Origin: Clostridia bacterium
GTDB taxonomy: Bacteria; Bacillota; Clostridia; Lachnospirales; Lachnospiraceae
Reading direction: 5' to 3'
NCBI GenBank assembly: GCA_910575725.1
Contig: CAJTFE010000004.1
Coordinates: 1 to 64,000 of the forward strand
Length of the DNA stretch: 64,000 nucleotides
Positions within the stretch are counted from its first letter, which is position 1. Every line of letters starts with the position of its first letter. This document shows, piece by piece, positions 35,228-43,161 of this stretch. Made by a program: the position numbers and the translations under genes. The notes below the pieces were generated by a model that was not told the DNA's origin, made no database searches, and worked only from the letters and a program-made list of their open reading frames with translations.

Positions 35228-36585
35228 CGCTTCAGAATCTCCTCCAGATCCTCCAGGCCCTGGCTCATGGTTACAACAACCACGCTGTCCCCCACCTCCA
35301 GGGTATCATTTCCGCCCGGAATAATAATCTGCCTCTTCCGCACAATACAGGCTACCAGATGATTTTCCTTCAAGGTCAGATCCTTTAGGGGAATTCCTGT
35401 GTATCTGGCCGCCTCCCGAATCTGGAATTCCAAGGCCTCCACTTTGCCGTTGATAAGCTGATACACTGTCTCAATGTTGGCACTGCCCATAGAATTTTTC
35501 ATGGCCCGGACATAGCTCATAATCAGATTGGCCGTTACGTTTTTGGCCGAAACCACGCTTTCCATTCCAAGCTCATCCACCAGATGCTGCAGCGCTTCGT
35601 CATTTACCTTGGTAATAATCTTGGAGACCTTCTTTGTCTTGGCATACATGGACATGATGATGTTCTCCTCATCCATGCCAGTGAGGGCTACAAAACCGTC
35701 CACATGCTCAATGCCTTCTTCTTCCAGGAGCTCGTGATCCGCCGCATTGCCGCAGATGATAGTGGCCTTTGGAAGCAGCTCGCACAAAGAAGCGCACCGC
35801 TCTGCGTCACGCTCAATGATTTTGACATTCATGCCCAGCGACAAAAGTTTTAAGGACAGGTAGTAAGCCGTCTTTCCGCCTCCGCAGATCATAACGTTTT
35901 TCACACGGCTGCGAAGGGCTCCCACGAATTTGAAAAACCTCTCAATCTCCTTGTGGGAGGCTGCAATGTTGATCTTGTCCCCCCGGTTCGGCACAAAGCT
36001 GCCGTCGGGGATAAAAACCTCATTGCCTCTCTGGACGGCGCAAATCAGCATTTTAATCTGGTATTTTTCATAGAATTCCCGAAACGACAGGCCGGCCATA
36101 GGATTGTTCTCACTGATGGATGCCTCCACCAGCTCCACTCGTCCCTTGGCAAAGGTCTCTACCTTGGCCGCCGAAGGGAAGATCAGTACACGGGAAATCT
36201 CTCCTGCAAGCACCAGCTCCGGATTAACGGCCATACTCAGCTTCAAATCGTCCTTGAATAAATGAATCTGCTGATAGTATACGGGATTGCGCACACGGGC
36301 AATGGTCTGTTTGGCTCCCAGACGCTTGGCCAGAAGGCAGCAGAGCATATTCAGTTCATCGGTGGAAGCGCAGGCAATCACCAGATCCGCGCTCTGGACA
36401 TCCGCCTCCATCTGAATCTCCGCGCTGGCTCCGTCTCCCACCACGCAGGATACGTCCAGTTCATTGATAGAATCCTTTAAGCGGCCCTCCCGCACGTCAA
36501 TCAGCGTTACGTCGTAACGCTCGGACGTAAGCTGGATGGCAAGCTTATGTCCTACCTTGCCATCTCCAATTATTACGATGTTCAT
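35224..36585 (-). CDS. trkA: TrkA potassium-uptake regulatory subunit
   Basis: This 453-residue cytoplasmic protein has two RCK halves, each an NAD-binding Rossmann domain plus a TrkA-C domain. The first begins MNIVIIGDGKVGHKLAIQL and the second VKNVMICGGGKTAYYLSLKLL near residue 225. Nucleotide binding (NAD(H)/ATP) gates TrkH. AGAGGATAAAAAC precedes the ATG; a family B hairpin lies directly upstream. Translation is coupled to trkH through the ATGA overlap. Confidence 0.93.
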   Translation of the reverse strand: MNIVIIGDGKVGHKLAIQLTSERYDVTLIDVREGRLKDSINELDVSCVVGDGASAEIQMEADVQSADLVIACASTDELNMLCCLLAKRLGAKQTIARVRNPVYYQQIHLFKDDLKLSMAVNPELVLAGEISRVLIFPSAAKVETFAKGRVELVEASISENNPMAGLSFREFYEKYQIKMLICAVQRGNEVFIPDGSFVPNRGDKINIAASHKEIERFFKFVGALRSRVKNVMICGGGKTAYYLSLKLLSLGMNVKIIERDAERCASLCELLPKATIICGNAADHELLEEEGIEHVDGFVALTGMDEENIIMSMYAKTKKVSKIITKVNDEALQHLVDELGMESVVSAKNVTANLIMSYVRAMKNSMGSANIETVYQLINGKVEALEFQIREAARYTGIPLKDLTLKENHLVACIVRKRQIIIPGGNDTLEVGDSVVVVTMSQGLEDLEEILKR

Positions 36586-36611
36586 TTGTTTTTATCCTCT
36601 ATTCCAGTTCC

Positions 36612-36703
36612 GCAAAGCTCGGACACTGCACACTTATCCAGAAGAATTTCCGCCCGCTTAAACCATGTGTCCGTAAATCCTTCTGTGCAGTGTCCAAGCT
36701 TTG
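36612..36703 (-). repeat. Hairpin element family B, copy 1
   Basis: Outer arms GCAAAGCTCGGACACTGCAC and GTGCAGTGTCCAAGCTTTGC differ in sequence from those of the other copies, yet still pair over 19-20 bases. The inner core (ATTTCCG...GTCCGTAAAT) is shared. It occupies the gap between the DUF1653 stop and the trkA ribosome site. Confidence 0.8.
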
Positions 36704-36709
36704 CTGTTA

Positions 36710-37165
36710 TCACCGAAACCGATCGGTCTCAAAATGTTCCATGGTTTTCAGACAATTCAAAATCTGGCGGTATTTGTCCTGGGTGCTGCCTGCTGCCAGG
36801 CCGATGTCCAAGGAAGCGGCGATGCTCTCAAAGAGGTTCTCGTCCTCATAGCCTGCCCAAGACTGAAAAAGCTCCAGTTTATCCCGGTAGGTCTCCAAAT
36901 CCAGGAAACGCACCAGCATGGGATTCACCTCCGTGGGCTCCTCCACCTCCTCAAAGCGGTACTTCTGCTTTACCTCCGGATACTTCTTGTGATCTACCTC
37001 GCCTGCAAACATCTCATAGGGACGGACCCAGGTCTTTTCTTCCCCATACTGAGCCTGGTACACTACCATCTGTTCCTCTGTCTCCGAGTGGACAGCAATG
37101 GCTGTCACCTGGTACAGCCCGTCTTTAAAATGCCGGTAATAACCGCCAATCTTAATCTCTCTCAC
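36710..37165 (-). CDS. DUF1653 protein with C-terminal extension
   Basis: The 151-residue protein has the DUF1653 pattern in its first 70 residues: YYRHFKDGLYQVTAIAVHSETEEQMVVYQAQYGEEKTWVRPYEMF. Known members are short (about 70 residues) and of unknown role. Here a further 80 residues follow, rich in acidic and aromatic residues (LVRFLDLETYRDKLELFQSWAGYEDENL). The start is the GTG at 37165, eight bases after AGAAGGAA. It is upstream of trkA on the same strand with only a hairpin element between. Confidence 0.8.
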   Translation of the reverse strand: MREIKIGGYYRHFKDGLYQVTAIAVHSETEEQMVVYQAQYGEEKTWVRPYEMFAGEVDHKKYPEVKQKYRFEEVEEPTEVNPMLVRFLDLETYRDKLELFQSWAGYEDENLFESIAASLDIGLAAGSTQDKYRQILNCLKTMEHFETDRFR

Positions 37166-37289
37166 AAAATTCCTTCTTTCTCTGTGTTCGTCTGTTTCGC
37201 TTTTGTTTTTTCCTGCCCGCAGCAAGCATCTGACCCGATAACTGATAGTGTAGCACACTTATCCAAAAAAGAAAACCCCAGGAAAACGC

Positions 37290-38975
37290 TCACCCTATGA
37301 GAACCTTCTTCCCCTCAAAGGCAAAGCCGTATTTCCGGATATATTCGGGCCGGATGCCCTTTTCCTCCAGCATGGCGGCATACCGCTTTTCTTCAATCTG
37401 CGCCAAGGCGGACTTCACCGTATCCGCAAGGCTTTTTTCCTCCTCCGGATCATGCACCTTGAACTCCAGTATCATAGCCGCATCCCCTTCTTTTCGGGGC
37501 TCCAGTACCACATCATACCGGCCGTAGCCGCTCTCCCGGTTGGAAGTCAGGATATAACGGCTTTTAAGCTCCACCAGAAGCCCCAGAACAAAGCCGTGGT
37601 AGAACCGCTCCGGCTCCGTCGTCTCTGAGGGCTTTTTTCCCACATCGAAGGAACTAAAAGTAGACAGCGCAACCTTGTTCATATAAATGTTCATTGCTTT
37701 TTTATCGTCACGCAGAAGGGCTTTTATAAATTCATTGTAGGCTGTCCCAGCCTTTGCAAACCAATTCCGAATCATATTTTTAAACATAATGCGGACTTCC
37801 TTGTTTGTGAGAACCAGATCGTATTCCCCGCTGCCCCATTCCTCCAAAAAGGCAAACTTCTCCACACGCAGATAACCGCTGGCCAGAAGCAGGCTCCAGA
37901 TGGCATTTTCCTGCTCATCCAGCTGATTAAAGACAATCTGCTCGTCAATCTCCGTATGAAGCGTTCCTCCGGCCAGAAGCTCCTCCATTGTCTGCTTGAT
38001 ACTTCCGTTTCCCTCACGAATCAGCTTTCCCACCAGGCTATTGCTGCTGGTATTAGCCCAATAAGCGGAGAACTTTTTTGTTTTCAAATAATTAATAATC
38101 GACCAGGGATTATAGATATCTTTATGTTCTCCAAAAGTGAACCCGTCATACCAGCTTTTTACCTCTTCCTTCTTCTCAGAAAGCCCATACTCATCCAGGG
38201 CCTCCCACACCTCCTGCCCGGTGAAGCCGAAGCTTTCCGCATAGACATCCGAAGTAGTTGTAACCACTGTAAGATTATTGAGATCCGAAAAAACAGATTC
38301 CTTGCTCACACGGGTAATCCCTGTCATAATCGCCCGTTCCAGATAAGGATTGCTTTTAAATGCCGCATTAAACAGGCTTCTGGTGAATGCCGCAAGCTCC
38401 TTCCAGTATCCTCCCACATATGACTCCTGTAAAGGCGTGTCATACTCGTCCAGTAAAATAAGCACACGCTTTCCGTGATGGCGGAATAGGTATTCCGACA
38501 GCTTCTGAAGCGCCATCGCTGCCTCTACATCGCCCATATCCTCCCGTACACTCTCAAAATACCGTCTGTCAGCAGGTGTAAGCATATCGCTGTCCATCAG
38601 ATAATAATGTCTCGCATACAGCCCTGTCAAAATCTGATTGATTCTCCTGCGCACGTCCGGGTAATTGGTCTCCTTTATCTCTGCAAAGCTTAAGGCAATC
38701 ACCGGATAAGTCCCCTGGAGCTTTCGGTACTTTTCTTCCTCCCAGACGGCAAGCCCTTCAAACAGATCTCCCCGTCCCGCATATTTCAGGGAAAAGAACT
38801 GCTCCACCATACTCATTGCCAGCGTCTTTCCAAAACGCCTGGGGCGGGTGATCAGCGTCACCACATCCTGGTTTTCCCACCATTCCCGGATAAATTCTGT
38901 CTTATCTATATAAAAATTATGGTTTGTTATCAGCTGCTCAAAATTCTGATGCCCGATTCCTACCGTTCTCGCCAC
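37290..38975 (-). CDS. AAA-ATPase/PD-(D/E)XK nuclease-like protein (DUF1703 family)
   Basis: The 561-residue protein starts with the family pattern GIGHQNFEQLITNHNFYIDKTEFI and RPRRFGKT (residues 44-51) as P-loop. A VLILLDEYDTPLQ Walker B lies near 175. The C-terminal third ends with YDVVLEP...MILEFKVHD, a PD-(D/E)XK nuclease-like core (D, E, K). Gut Clostridia and Bacteroidetes carry many copies of this family; its role is unknown and may involve mobile elements. The start is a GTG at 38975 with GGAGG; the longer frame passes into a hairpin repeat and is not used. The gene appears intact. Confidence 0.85.
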   Translation of the reverse strand: MARTVGIGHQNFEQLITNHNFYIDKTEFIREWWENQDVVTLITRPRRFGKTLAMSMVEQFFSLKYAGRGDLFEGLAVWEEEKYRKLQGTYPVIALSFAEIKETNYPDVRRRINQILTGLYARHYYLMDSDMLTPADRRYFESVREDMGDVEAAMALQKLSEYLFRHHGKRVLILLDEYDTPLQESYVGGYWKELAAFTRSLFNAAFKSNPYLERAIMTGITRVSKESVFSDLNNLTVVTTTSDVYAESFGFTGQEVWEALDEYGLSEKKEEVKSWYDGFTFGEHKDIYNPWSIINYLKTKKFSAYWANTSSNSLVGKLIREGNGSIKQTMEELLAGGTLHTEIDEQIVFNQLDEQENAIWSLLLASGYLRVEKFAFLEEWGSGEYDLVLTNKEVRIMFKNMIRNWFAKAGTAYNEFIKALLRDDKKAMNIYMNKVALSTFSSFDVGKKPSETTEPERFYHGFVLGLLVELKSRYILTSNRESGYGRYDVVLEPRKEGDAAMILEFKVHDPEEEKSLADTVKSALAQIEEKRYAAMLEEKGIRPEYIRKYGFAFEGKKVLIG

Positions 38976-39000
38976 GCTGCCGCCTCCTAATTCCAGTCCC

Positions 39001-39093
39001 GTAATATCCCTCAAAATACACAGGTATAAAATCAATTTCCAGCCGCAAAAACATGCGTCTGTAAATCGATTTGTGCACTTTGAGGGATATTAC
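39001..39093 (-). repeat. Hairpin element family B, copy 2
   Basis: Arms GTAATATCCCTCAAAATACA and TGCACTTTGAGGGATATTAC pair over about 20 bases. The core AATTTCCAGCCGC...GCGTCTGTAAAT forms the apical stem. It lies directly upstream of the GGAGG of the AAA-ATPase gene. Confidence 0.8.
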
Positions 39094-39102
39094 TGTTTTA
39101 AA

Positions 39103-39136
39103 ATCGCTGTGCGATAGCACTAAAGGATAAAGCCGC
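39103..39136 (-). repeat. Hairpin element family A, truncated copy 4
   Basis: The small hairpin reads ATCGC-TGT-GCGAT, changed at both ends of the stem relative to GTCGC-TGT-GCGAC in copy 1, so the pair is preserved. AGCACTAAAGGATAAAGCCGC follows in part and abuts the stop codon of the AI-2E-type gene. Confidence 0.7.
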
Positions 39137-40285
39137 TCACTTCTGCTGTCTCTTCTCCTCCAGCCTCCCATACATCCACTCCCGAAGCAGCGCATAAAGT
39201 ACAGACACAATGGGAATAAAAATCAGCATTCCCAAAATCCCCATAAGATTGCCTCCTACTGTCACGGCTGCCAATACCCAGATAGCCGGAAGCCCCACGG
39301 AATTCCCTACCACACGGGGATAAATAAGGTTTCCTTCAATCTGCTGAAGCACCTGGAACAGCACAATAAAGCCCAATGCCTGGGCCGGATTGACCATCAG
39401 AATCAGAAAGGCTCCCACTACGCAGCCGATAAAGGCTCCGAAAATAGGAATCAGCGCCGTAAACGCTACCAGCACTCCAACCAGCAGCGCATAGGGGAAC
39501 CGCAGCAGGTTCATGGCCACAAAAAACATCGCTCCCAAAATCACCGCCTCCATACACTGTCCGGTGATAAAGCTGGAAAAGGTGCGGTGGCTTAAAGAGC
39601 ACACATGAAGAATGTAATCCACCTGTTTTCCGGGAAAGACCGCCGTCAGAAGCTTCCTGCACTGTTCTCCCAGCTTTTCCTTCTGGAGCAGCACATAGCA
39701 GGCAAATACAAAGCCGATAAAGAAATTCGTCACAGCGCTGATAATGGTCTTTGCCACGGTCATGGTGGAGGACAGCACACTGCCCGCTCCGCTGCGGAAG
39801 AAGCTCCATGCCGTCTCTACAGCCTTCTCCCAATTCATTTCCAAGCTCTCAATCCAGGCGACAATCTGCTCATTATTCTGGAAAATATCCTCCAGCCATT
39901 CCTGTGCCCTTGGAATAAACGCCTCAACACTGGCCCCCAGTCCCACTACCGTAGAACCAAGCTCCGGAACCACGACAAAAATCACCAGGGAAATCACGCC
40001 CAGCACCAGCAGAATAGAAAGAATCATGCAAAGAGGACGGGCAAGCTTCTTTTTCAGCTTGCTCTTCGCAGTTTTTTCTTCAGGAAACAGCCAGCGTTCC
40101 AGAGCTGTCATAGGCACATTTAAGATAAAGGCAATGGCCCCTCCCAGCGCAAAGGGAAAGCCGATTCCCCACAAAAATTTTACTGCTCCGAAAACTGCGT
40201 CCAATCTCTGGACGCCCACCAGCAGCAATATAGTAAAAGCAATCAAAAGCATCAGCTTCTTCATAGTTTCTCGATTCAGATTCAT
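39137..40285 (-). CDS. AI-2E-family transporter
   Basis: The 382-residue membrane protein has about eight segments in the AI-2E/PerM/YdiK pattern: an N-terminal pair, LGSTVVGLGASVEAFIPRAQEWLEDIF near 110, and the C-terminal ALLVGVLVAFTALIPIFGAFIG...QQIEGNLIYPRVVGNSVGLPAIWVLAAVTVGGNLMGILGMLIFIP. Family members have been linked to autoinducer or small-molecule export; its cargo is unknown. AGAGGTTTAAAA precedes the ATG. Family B and A elements occupy the gaps before and after it. Confidence 0.9.
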   Translation of the reverse strand: MNLNRETMKKLMLLIAFTILLLVGVQRLDAVFGAVKFLWGIGFPFALGGAIAFILNVPMTALERWLFPEEKTAKSKLKKKLARPLCMILSILLVLGVISLVIFVVVPELGSTVVGLGASVEAFIPRAQEWLEDIFQNNEQIVAWIESLEMNWEKAVETAWSFFRSGAGSVLSSTMTVAKTIISAVTNFFIGFVFACYVLLQKEKLGEQCRKLLTAVFPGKQVDYILHVCSLSHRTFSSFITGQCMEAVILGAMFFVAMNLLRFPYALLVGVLVAFTALIPIFGAFIGCVVGAFLILMVNPAQALGFIVLFQVLQQIEGNLIYPRVVGNSVGLPAIWVLAAVTVGGNLMGILGMLIFIPIVSVLYALLREWMYGRLEEKRQQK

Positions 40286-40308
40286 TTTTAAACCTCTATT
40301 CCAGTTCC

Positions 40309-40402
40309 GTAATATTTCTCAAAGTACACGGCTTTGAAATCAATTTCCAGCCGCATAAAGCATGCGTCTGTAAATCGATTTGTGCACTTTGAGAAATATT
40401 AC
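40309..40402 (-). repeat. Hairpin element family B, copy 3
   Basis: Arms GTAATATTTCTCAAAGTACA and TGCACTTTGAGAAATATTAC pair over about 20 bases. The apical part AAATCAATTTCCAGCCGCAT pairs with ATGCGTCTGTAAATCGATTT with two regular A-G type mismatches. Copies of CCAGTTCCG flank it on both sides. Beyond it to 40512 there is no gene. Confidence 0.85.
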
Positions 40403-40512
40403 TGTTTCCAGTTCCGTCTGCCAAGGTAAAGCTATTATTAAGGAGCATAAGCCCCCGGGACGTTTCTGTCAAGCACGAAGATCTATTTTATAGTTTTTTA
40501 AGAAAGAAAGCC

Positions 40513-40962
40513 TCAGTCCATGGGCAGAACCGAATATTCATTCTTAACAGTAGAAAGCACATACAGGATTTTAAGCCCGGATACGCCGGGCATCCTCCGC
40601 AGATCCTGACGAATCTGCTCCAAGCTTAAGGCCGATTTCGTCACTATTTTCAGCAGATAATCCATATCTCCGGCAATGGCGTGGCACTCGCAGATATTTT
40701 CATAGGCAAGAATCTCCTTTGCAAAAGGCTCATGGTATTTCCAATGGGAAAGCTGCAGGACAGCAAAGACCGTCAGTGCATTGCCCAGCTGCCTTTCATC
40801 CAGAACTACCGTGTATTTTTGAATAATCCCTGTCCGTTCCAGCTTTCGTATCCGCTCAATAACCGCCGATACGGACAAATGGATGTTCTGGCCGATACGG
40901 GAAGCCGTCTGCCTGGAATTTTCCTTCAAGTGTCTTAGTATGCTCCTGTCCATACGATCCAT
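40513..40962 (-). CDS. Lrp/AsnC-family transcriptional regulator
   Basis: The 149-residue regulator has an N-terminal winged helix (MDRSILRHLKENSRQTASRIGQNIHLSVSAVIERIRKLERTGIIQKYT). A RAM/ligand-binding domain follows, with ICECHAIAGDMDYLLKIV and VLSTVKNEYSV endings. It would bind an amino acid and control uptake or catabolic genes; the target is unknown. AGAGG is seven bases before the ATG at 40962; earlier ATGs sit too close to it. Confidence 0.88.
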   Translation of the reverse strand: MDRMDRSILRHLKENSRQTASRIGQNIHLSVSAVIERIRKLERTGIIQKYTVVLDERQLGNALTVFAVLQLSHWKYHEPFAKEILAYENICECHAIAGDMDYLLKIVTKSALSLEQIRQDLRRMPGVSGLKILYVLSTVKNEYSVLPMD

Positions 40963-41066
40963 ATCCATACCTCTATTCCATATAACAAAAGCAGCCTGCT
41001 TTCGCAAACTGCCTTTGTATTATACACGTATCATAACAGAAAAATTTTCCACTGTCCAGGTGCTTT

Positions 41067-42134
41067 TTATCCGATGTATCCCGAAAACAGGAACACAAAG
41101 GCCAGGGAGCTGGCCGCTACACAGGCCCAGGTAATGCCGCCCAAGGCAATGGGCTTGACGCCCTTAGAAAATACATCCTTAAATTTAATCTTAAAGCCTA
41201 CGCCGGCCAGAGCCGATGCAAAGAGGAATTTCGCAAGTTTTCCCAAAAGCTTTGCCGCGGACATGTCAAGGCTCGGCACCTGAAACTCGAATACGCCGAA
41301 GGTATTCAGCCCGGCCATAACCACGAACCATAAGATGAACATGGGGAAGGTTTTCTTCACAACATTGAGCAGGGAATCGCTTTGTCCGCCCTTGCCGCTC
41401 CCCTTGGCATCCTTTGCCATAATGATCGTCCATACCAGAGCTACAAAAATGAGCATTGTAGTCCGGACAAGCTTTACATTCAAAGCGCCGCTCCACTCTC
41501 CAAGACCATTCATCGCTACATAAGTAGCCTGTGCTCCGGCCACGGAAGAAGTGTCATTGATGGCTGTTCCGGCCAGAAATGCAAACTGATTGTCCGTCAG
41601 TCCCAAAGCACCGCTCAAATAGGGATAACTGAATGCCGCCAGGGTGTCAAACAGGAAAATTGCCGCCATAGCAAAAGCAATTTCCTCCTCCAGGGCCTTG
41701 ATGATCCGTGACAGGGTGGCAATGGCCGTTCCGCCGCAGATACAGGTTCCGCCGCCTACCAGAATCGAAGTGTTCCTGCTCACACCGATTTTCTTTCCAA
41801 CCAGCAGGGCAATAGCAAAGGAAAGACAGATGTTGAACAATATCAGAGGCAGCGCCTTCACGCCGGTTCCCAGAATATCCGCAAAGCTTAAGGTTGCACC
41901 GGTGAGAATAATGCCCCAGTTCAAAAACTTCTTGCTTGCAAAGGTAGTTCCGGCCTTGAAGTCTTTGTCAAGGCTTGGAAGCAGGTTGCAGGCAATCATG
42001 GACACCAGAAGGGCTACCATGGGCCCTCCCATAACGGTGCGATCCAGCAAGGCAGTCTGCCAGTCCGTAGAAAGAGTTGCCAGCCATCCGATGACAAGGC
42101 ACAGGAGGATGGCACCTGTTTTCTTTATATTCAT
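41067..42134 (-). CDS. YeiH-family putative sulfate/sulfite exporter
   Basis: The 355-residue membrane protein has about ten segments. Family signatures are NLLPSLDKDFKAGTTFASKKFLNWGIILTGATLSF near 50 and ILVGGGTCICGGTAIATLSRII near 125. AGTAINDTSSVAGAQATY near 190 is another. YeiH proteins are predicted to export sulfate or sulfite. It ends a three-gene unit with a sulfite-reductase-like protein and CoA-disulfide reductase, consistent with handling sulfite or sulfane sulfur. Transport is not shown experimentally for this family member. Confidence 0.88.
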   Translation of the reverse strand: MNIKKTGAILLCLVIGWLATLSTDWQTALLDRTVMGGPMVALLVSMIACNLLPSLDKDFKAGTTFASKKFLNWGIILTGATLSFADILGTGVKALPLILFNICLSFAIALLVGKKIGVSRNTSILVGGGTCICGGTAIATLSRIIKALEEEIAFAMAAIFLFDTLAAFSYPYLSGALGLTDNQFAFLAGTAINDTSSVAGAQATYVAMNGLGEWSGALNVKLVRTTMLIFVALVWTIIMAKDAKGSGKGGQSDSLLNVVKKTFPMFILWFVVMAGLNTFGVFEFQVPSLDMSAAKLLGKLAKFLFASALAGVGFKIKFKDVFSKGVKPIALGGITWACVAASSLAFVFLFSGYIG

Positions 42135-42177
42135 TTTTCTTAACTCCCTCAGATTTCTTTTGTATTAGATATTGCAA

Positions 42178-43131
42178 TTAGCAGGTAGCGCCGCCTGTGA
42201 GATGAAGCTTCGCATCCAGGATCTCCTGCTTTCTTGCCAGAATGTCGTCGGAGAGAAGCTGCTTCTCCACATTCTCGAATCCGAGACGCTCAATGGTTCT
42301 TGCAAAACGCTCGCCGGTCTGTCCCTGCTCCCGGAACAGCAGGATAGCCTTCTCAATCACTGAAAGAGCCTCTTCCTTGTCGGTAAACACCTTGGAAAGT
42401 GCCTGGCCCTGAGCCACCTTCTTGCCCCAGCGTCCGCCGATGTAGATCTTGTAGCCATAGGTTCCGTCCTCGATGCAGTCAAAGGGACAGGTTCCCACGC
42501 AGCGTCCGCAGTTGTTACAGACATCTTTGTCAATCTCCATTACGCCGTCTGCCATTTTAGCGGCATTTACAGGACAGGCCTTCTCAACGGCACACTTCTT
42601 GCAGCCGTTGCAGTCGTCCTCTTCATAGTTGGGAATCCGCTGTCCGATGATTCCAAGGTCATTCAGATCCGGCTTCACACAATTGTTGGGACATCCGCCC
42701 ACGGCGATTTTAAACTTGTGGGGAAGCAGTACCTGGCGGTATCCCTCATAGAAGCGGTGATGAATCTCCTCAGAAAGCTCAAAGGAGTCCAGAAGTCCGT
42801 ACTGGCAGGTGGTTCCCTTGCATGCTACAACAGGACGCACCTTGGAGCCGGTTCCGCCTGTTACCAGGCCTGCCTTTGCAATGTACTCGCAGAAATCATC
42901 AATCTTGTCGTAGGGAATTCCCTGTACTTCGATGGTCAGCCGTGTGGTGAAGGTTACGATTCCGTTGCCGAACTTCTCGGCCGCCTCGCCGATAACCTTC
43001 TGCTGCTCTGCGGTGATTTTACCGTTGATGGTGATAATACGTCCGGAAAAATTGTCCGTTCCCTTATTGCTTAAAAATCCTCTTGCTTTTACCTTCTTCT
43101 CGTCCTCCGGACTGATGGTTAATGTTGCCAT
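42178..43131 (-). CDS. Siroheme/ferredoxin-type sulfite (nitrite) reductase-like protein
   Basis: The 317-residue protein has an N-terminal ferredoxin-like half-domain (FSGRIITINGKITAEQ; TRLTIEVQGIP). The siroheme/[4Fe-4S] ligands are C104, C109, C147 and C151 (CKGTTC, GCPNNC). A two-cluster ferredoxin follows (C174, C177, C180, C186 and C205, C208, C211, C215). This is the layout of small sulfite reductases such as AsrC and Fsr-like proteins. The most likely role is reduction of sulfite to sulfide in the cytoplasm; nitrite cannot be excluded. It lies between CoA-disulfide reductase and the YeiH-type exporter. Confidence 0.88.
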   Translation of the reverse strand: MATLTISPEDEKKVKARGFLSNKGTDNFSGRIITINGKITAEQQKVIGEAAEKFGNGIVTFTTRLTIEVQGIPYDKIDDFCEYIAKAGLVTGGTGSKVRPVVACKGTTCQYGLLDSFELSEEIHHRFYEGYRQVLLPHKFKIAVGGCPNNCVKPDLNDLGIIGQRIPNYEEDDCNGCKKCAVEKACPVNAAKMADGVMEIDKDVCNNCGRCVGTCPFDCIEDGTYGYKIYIGGRWGKKVAQGQALSKVFTDKEEALSVIEKAILLFREQGQTGERFARTIERLGFENVEKQLLSDDILARKQEILDAKLHLTGGATC

Positions 43132-43161
43132 AATATATATCCTCCTGTTTTTCGTTTTTAT

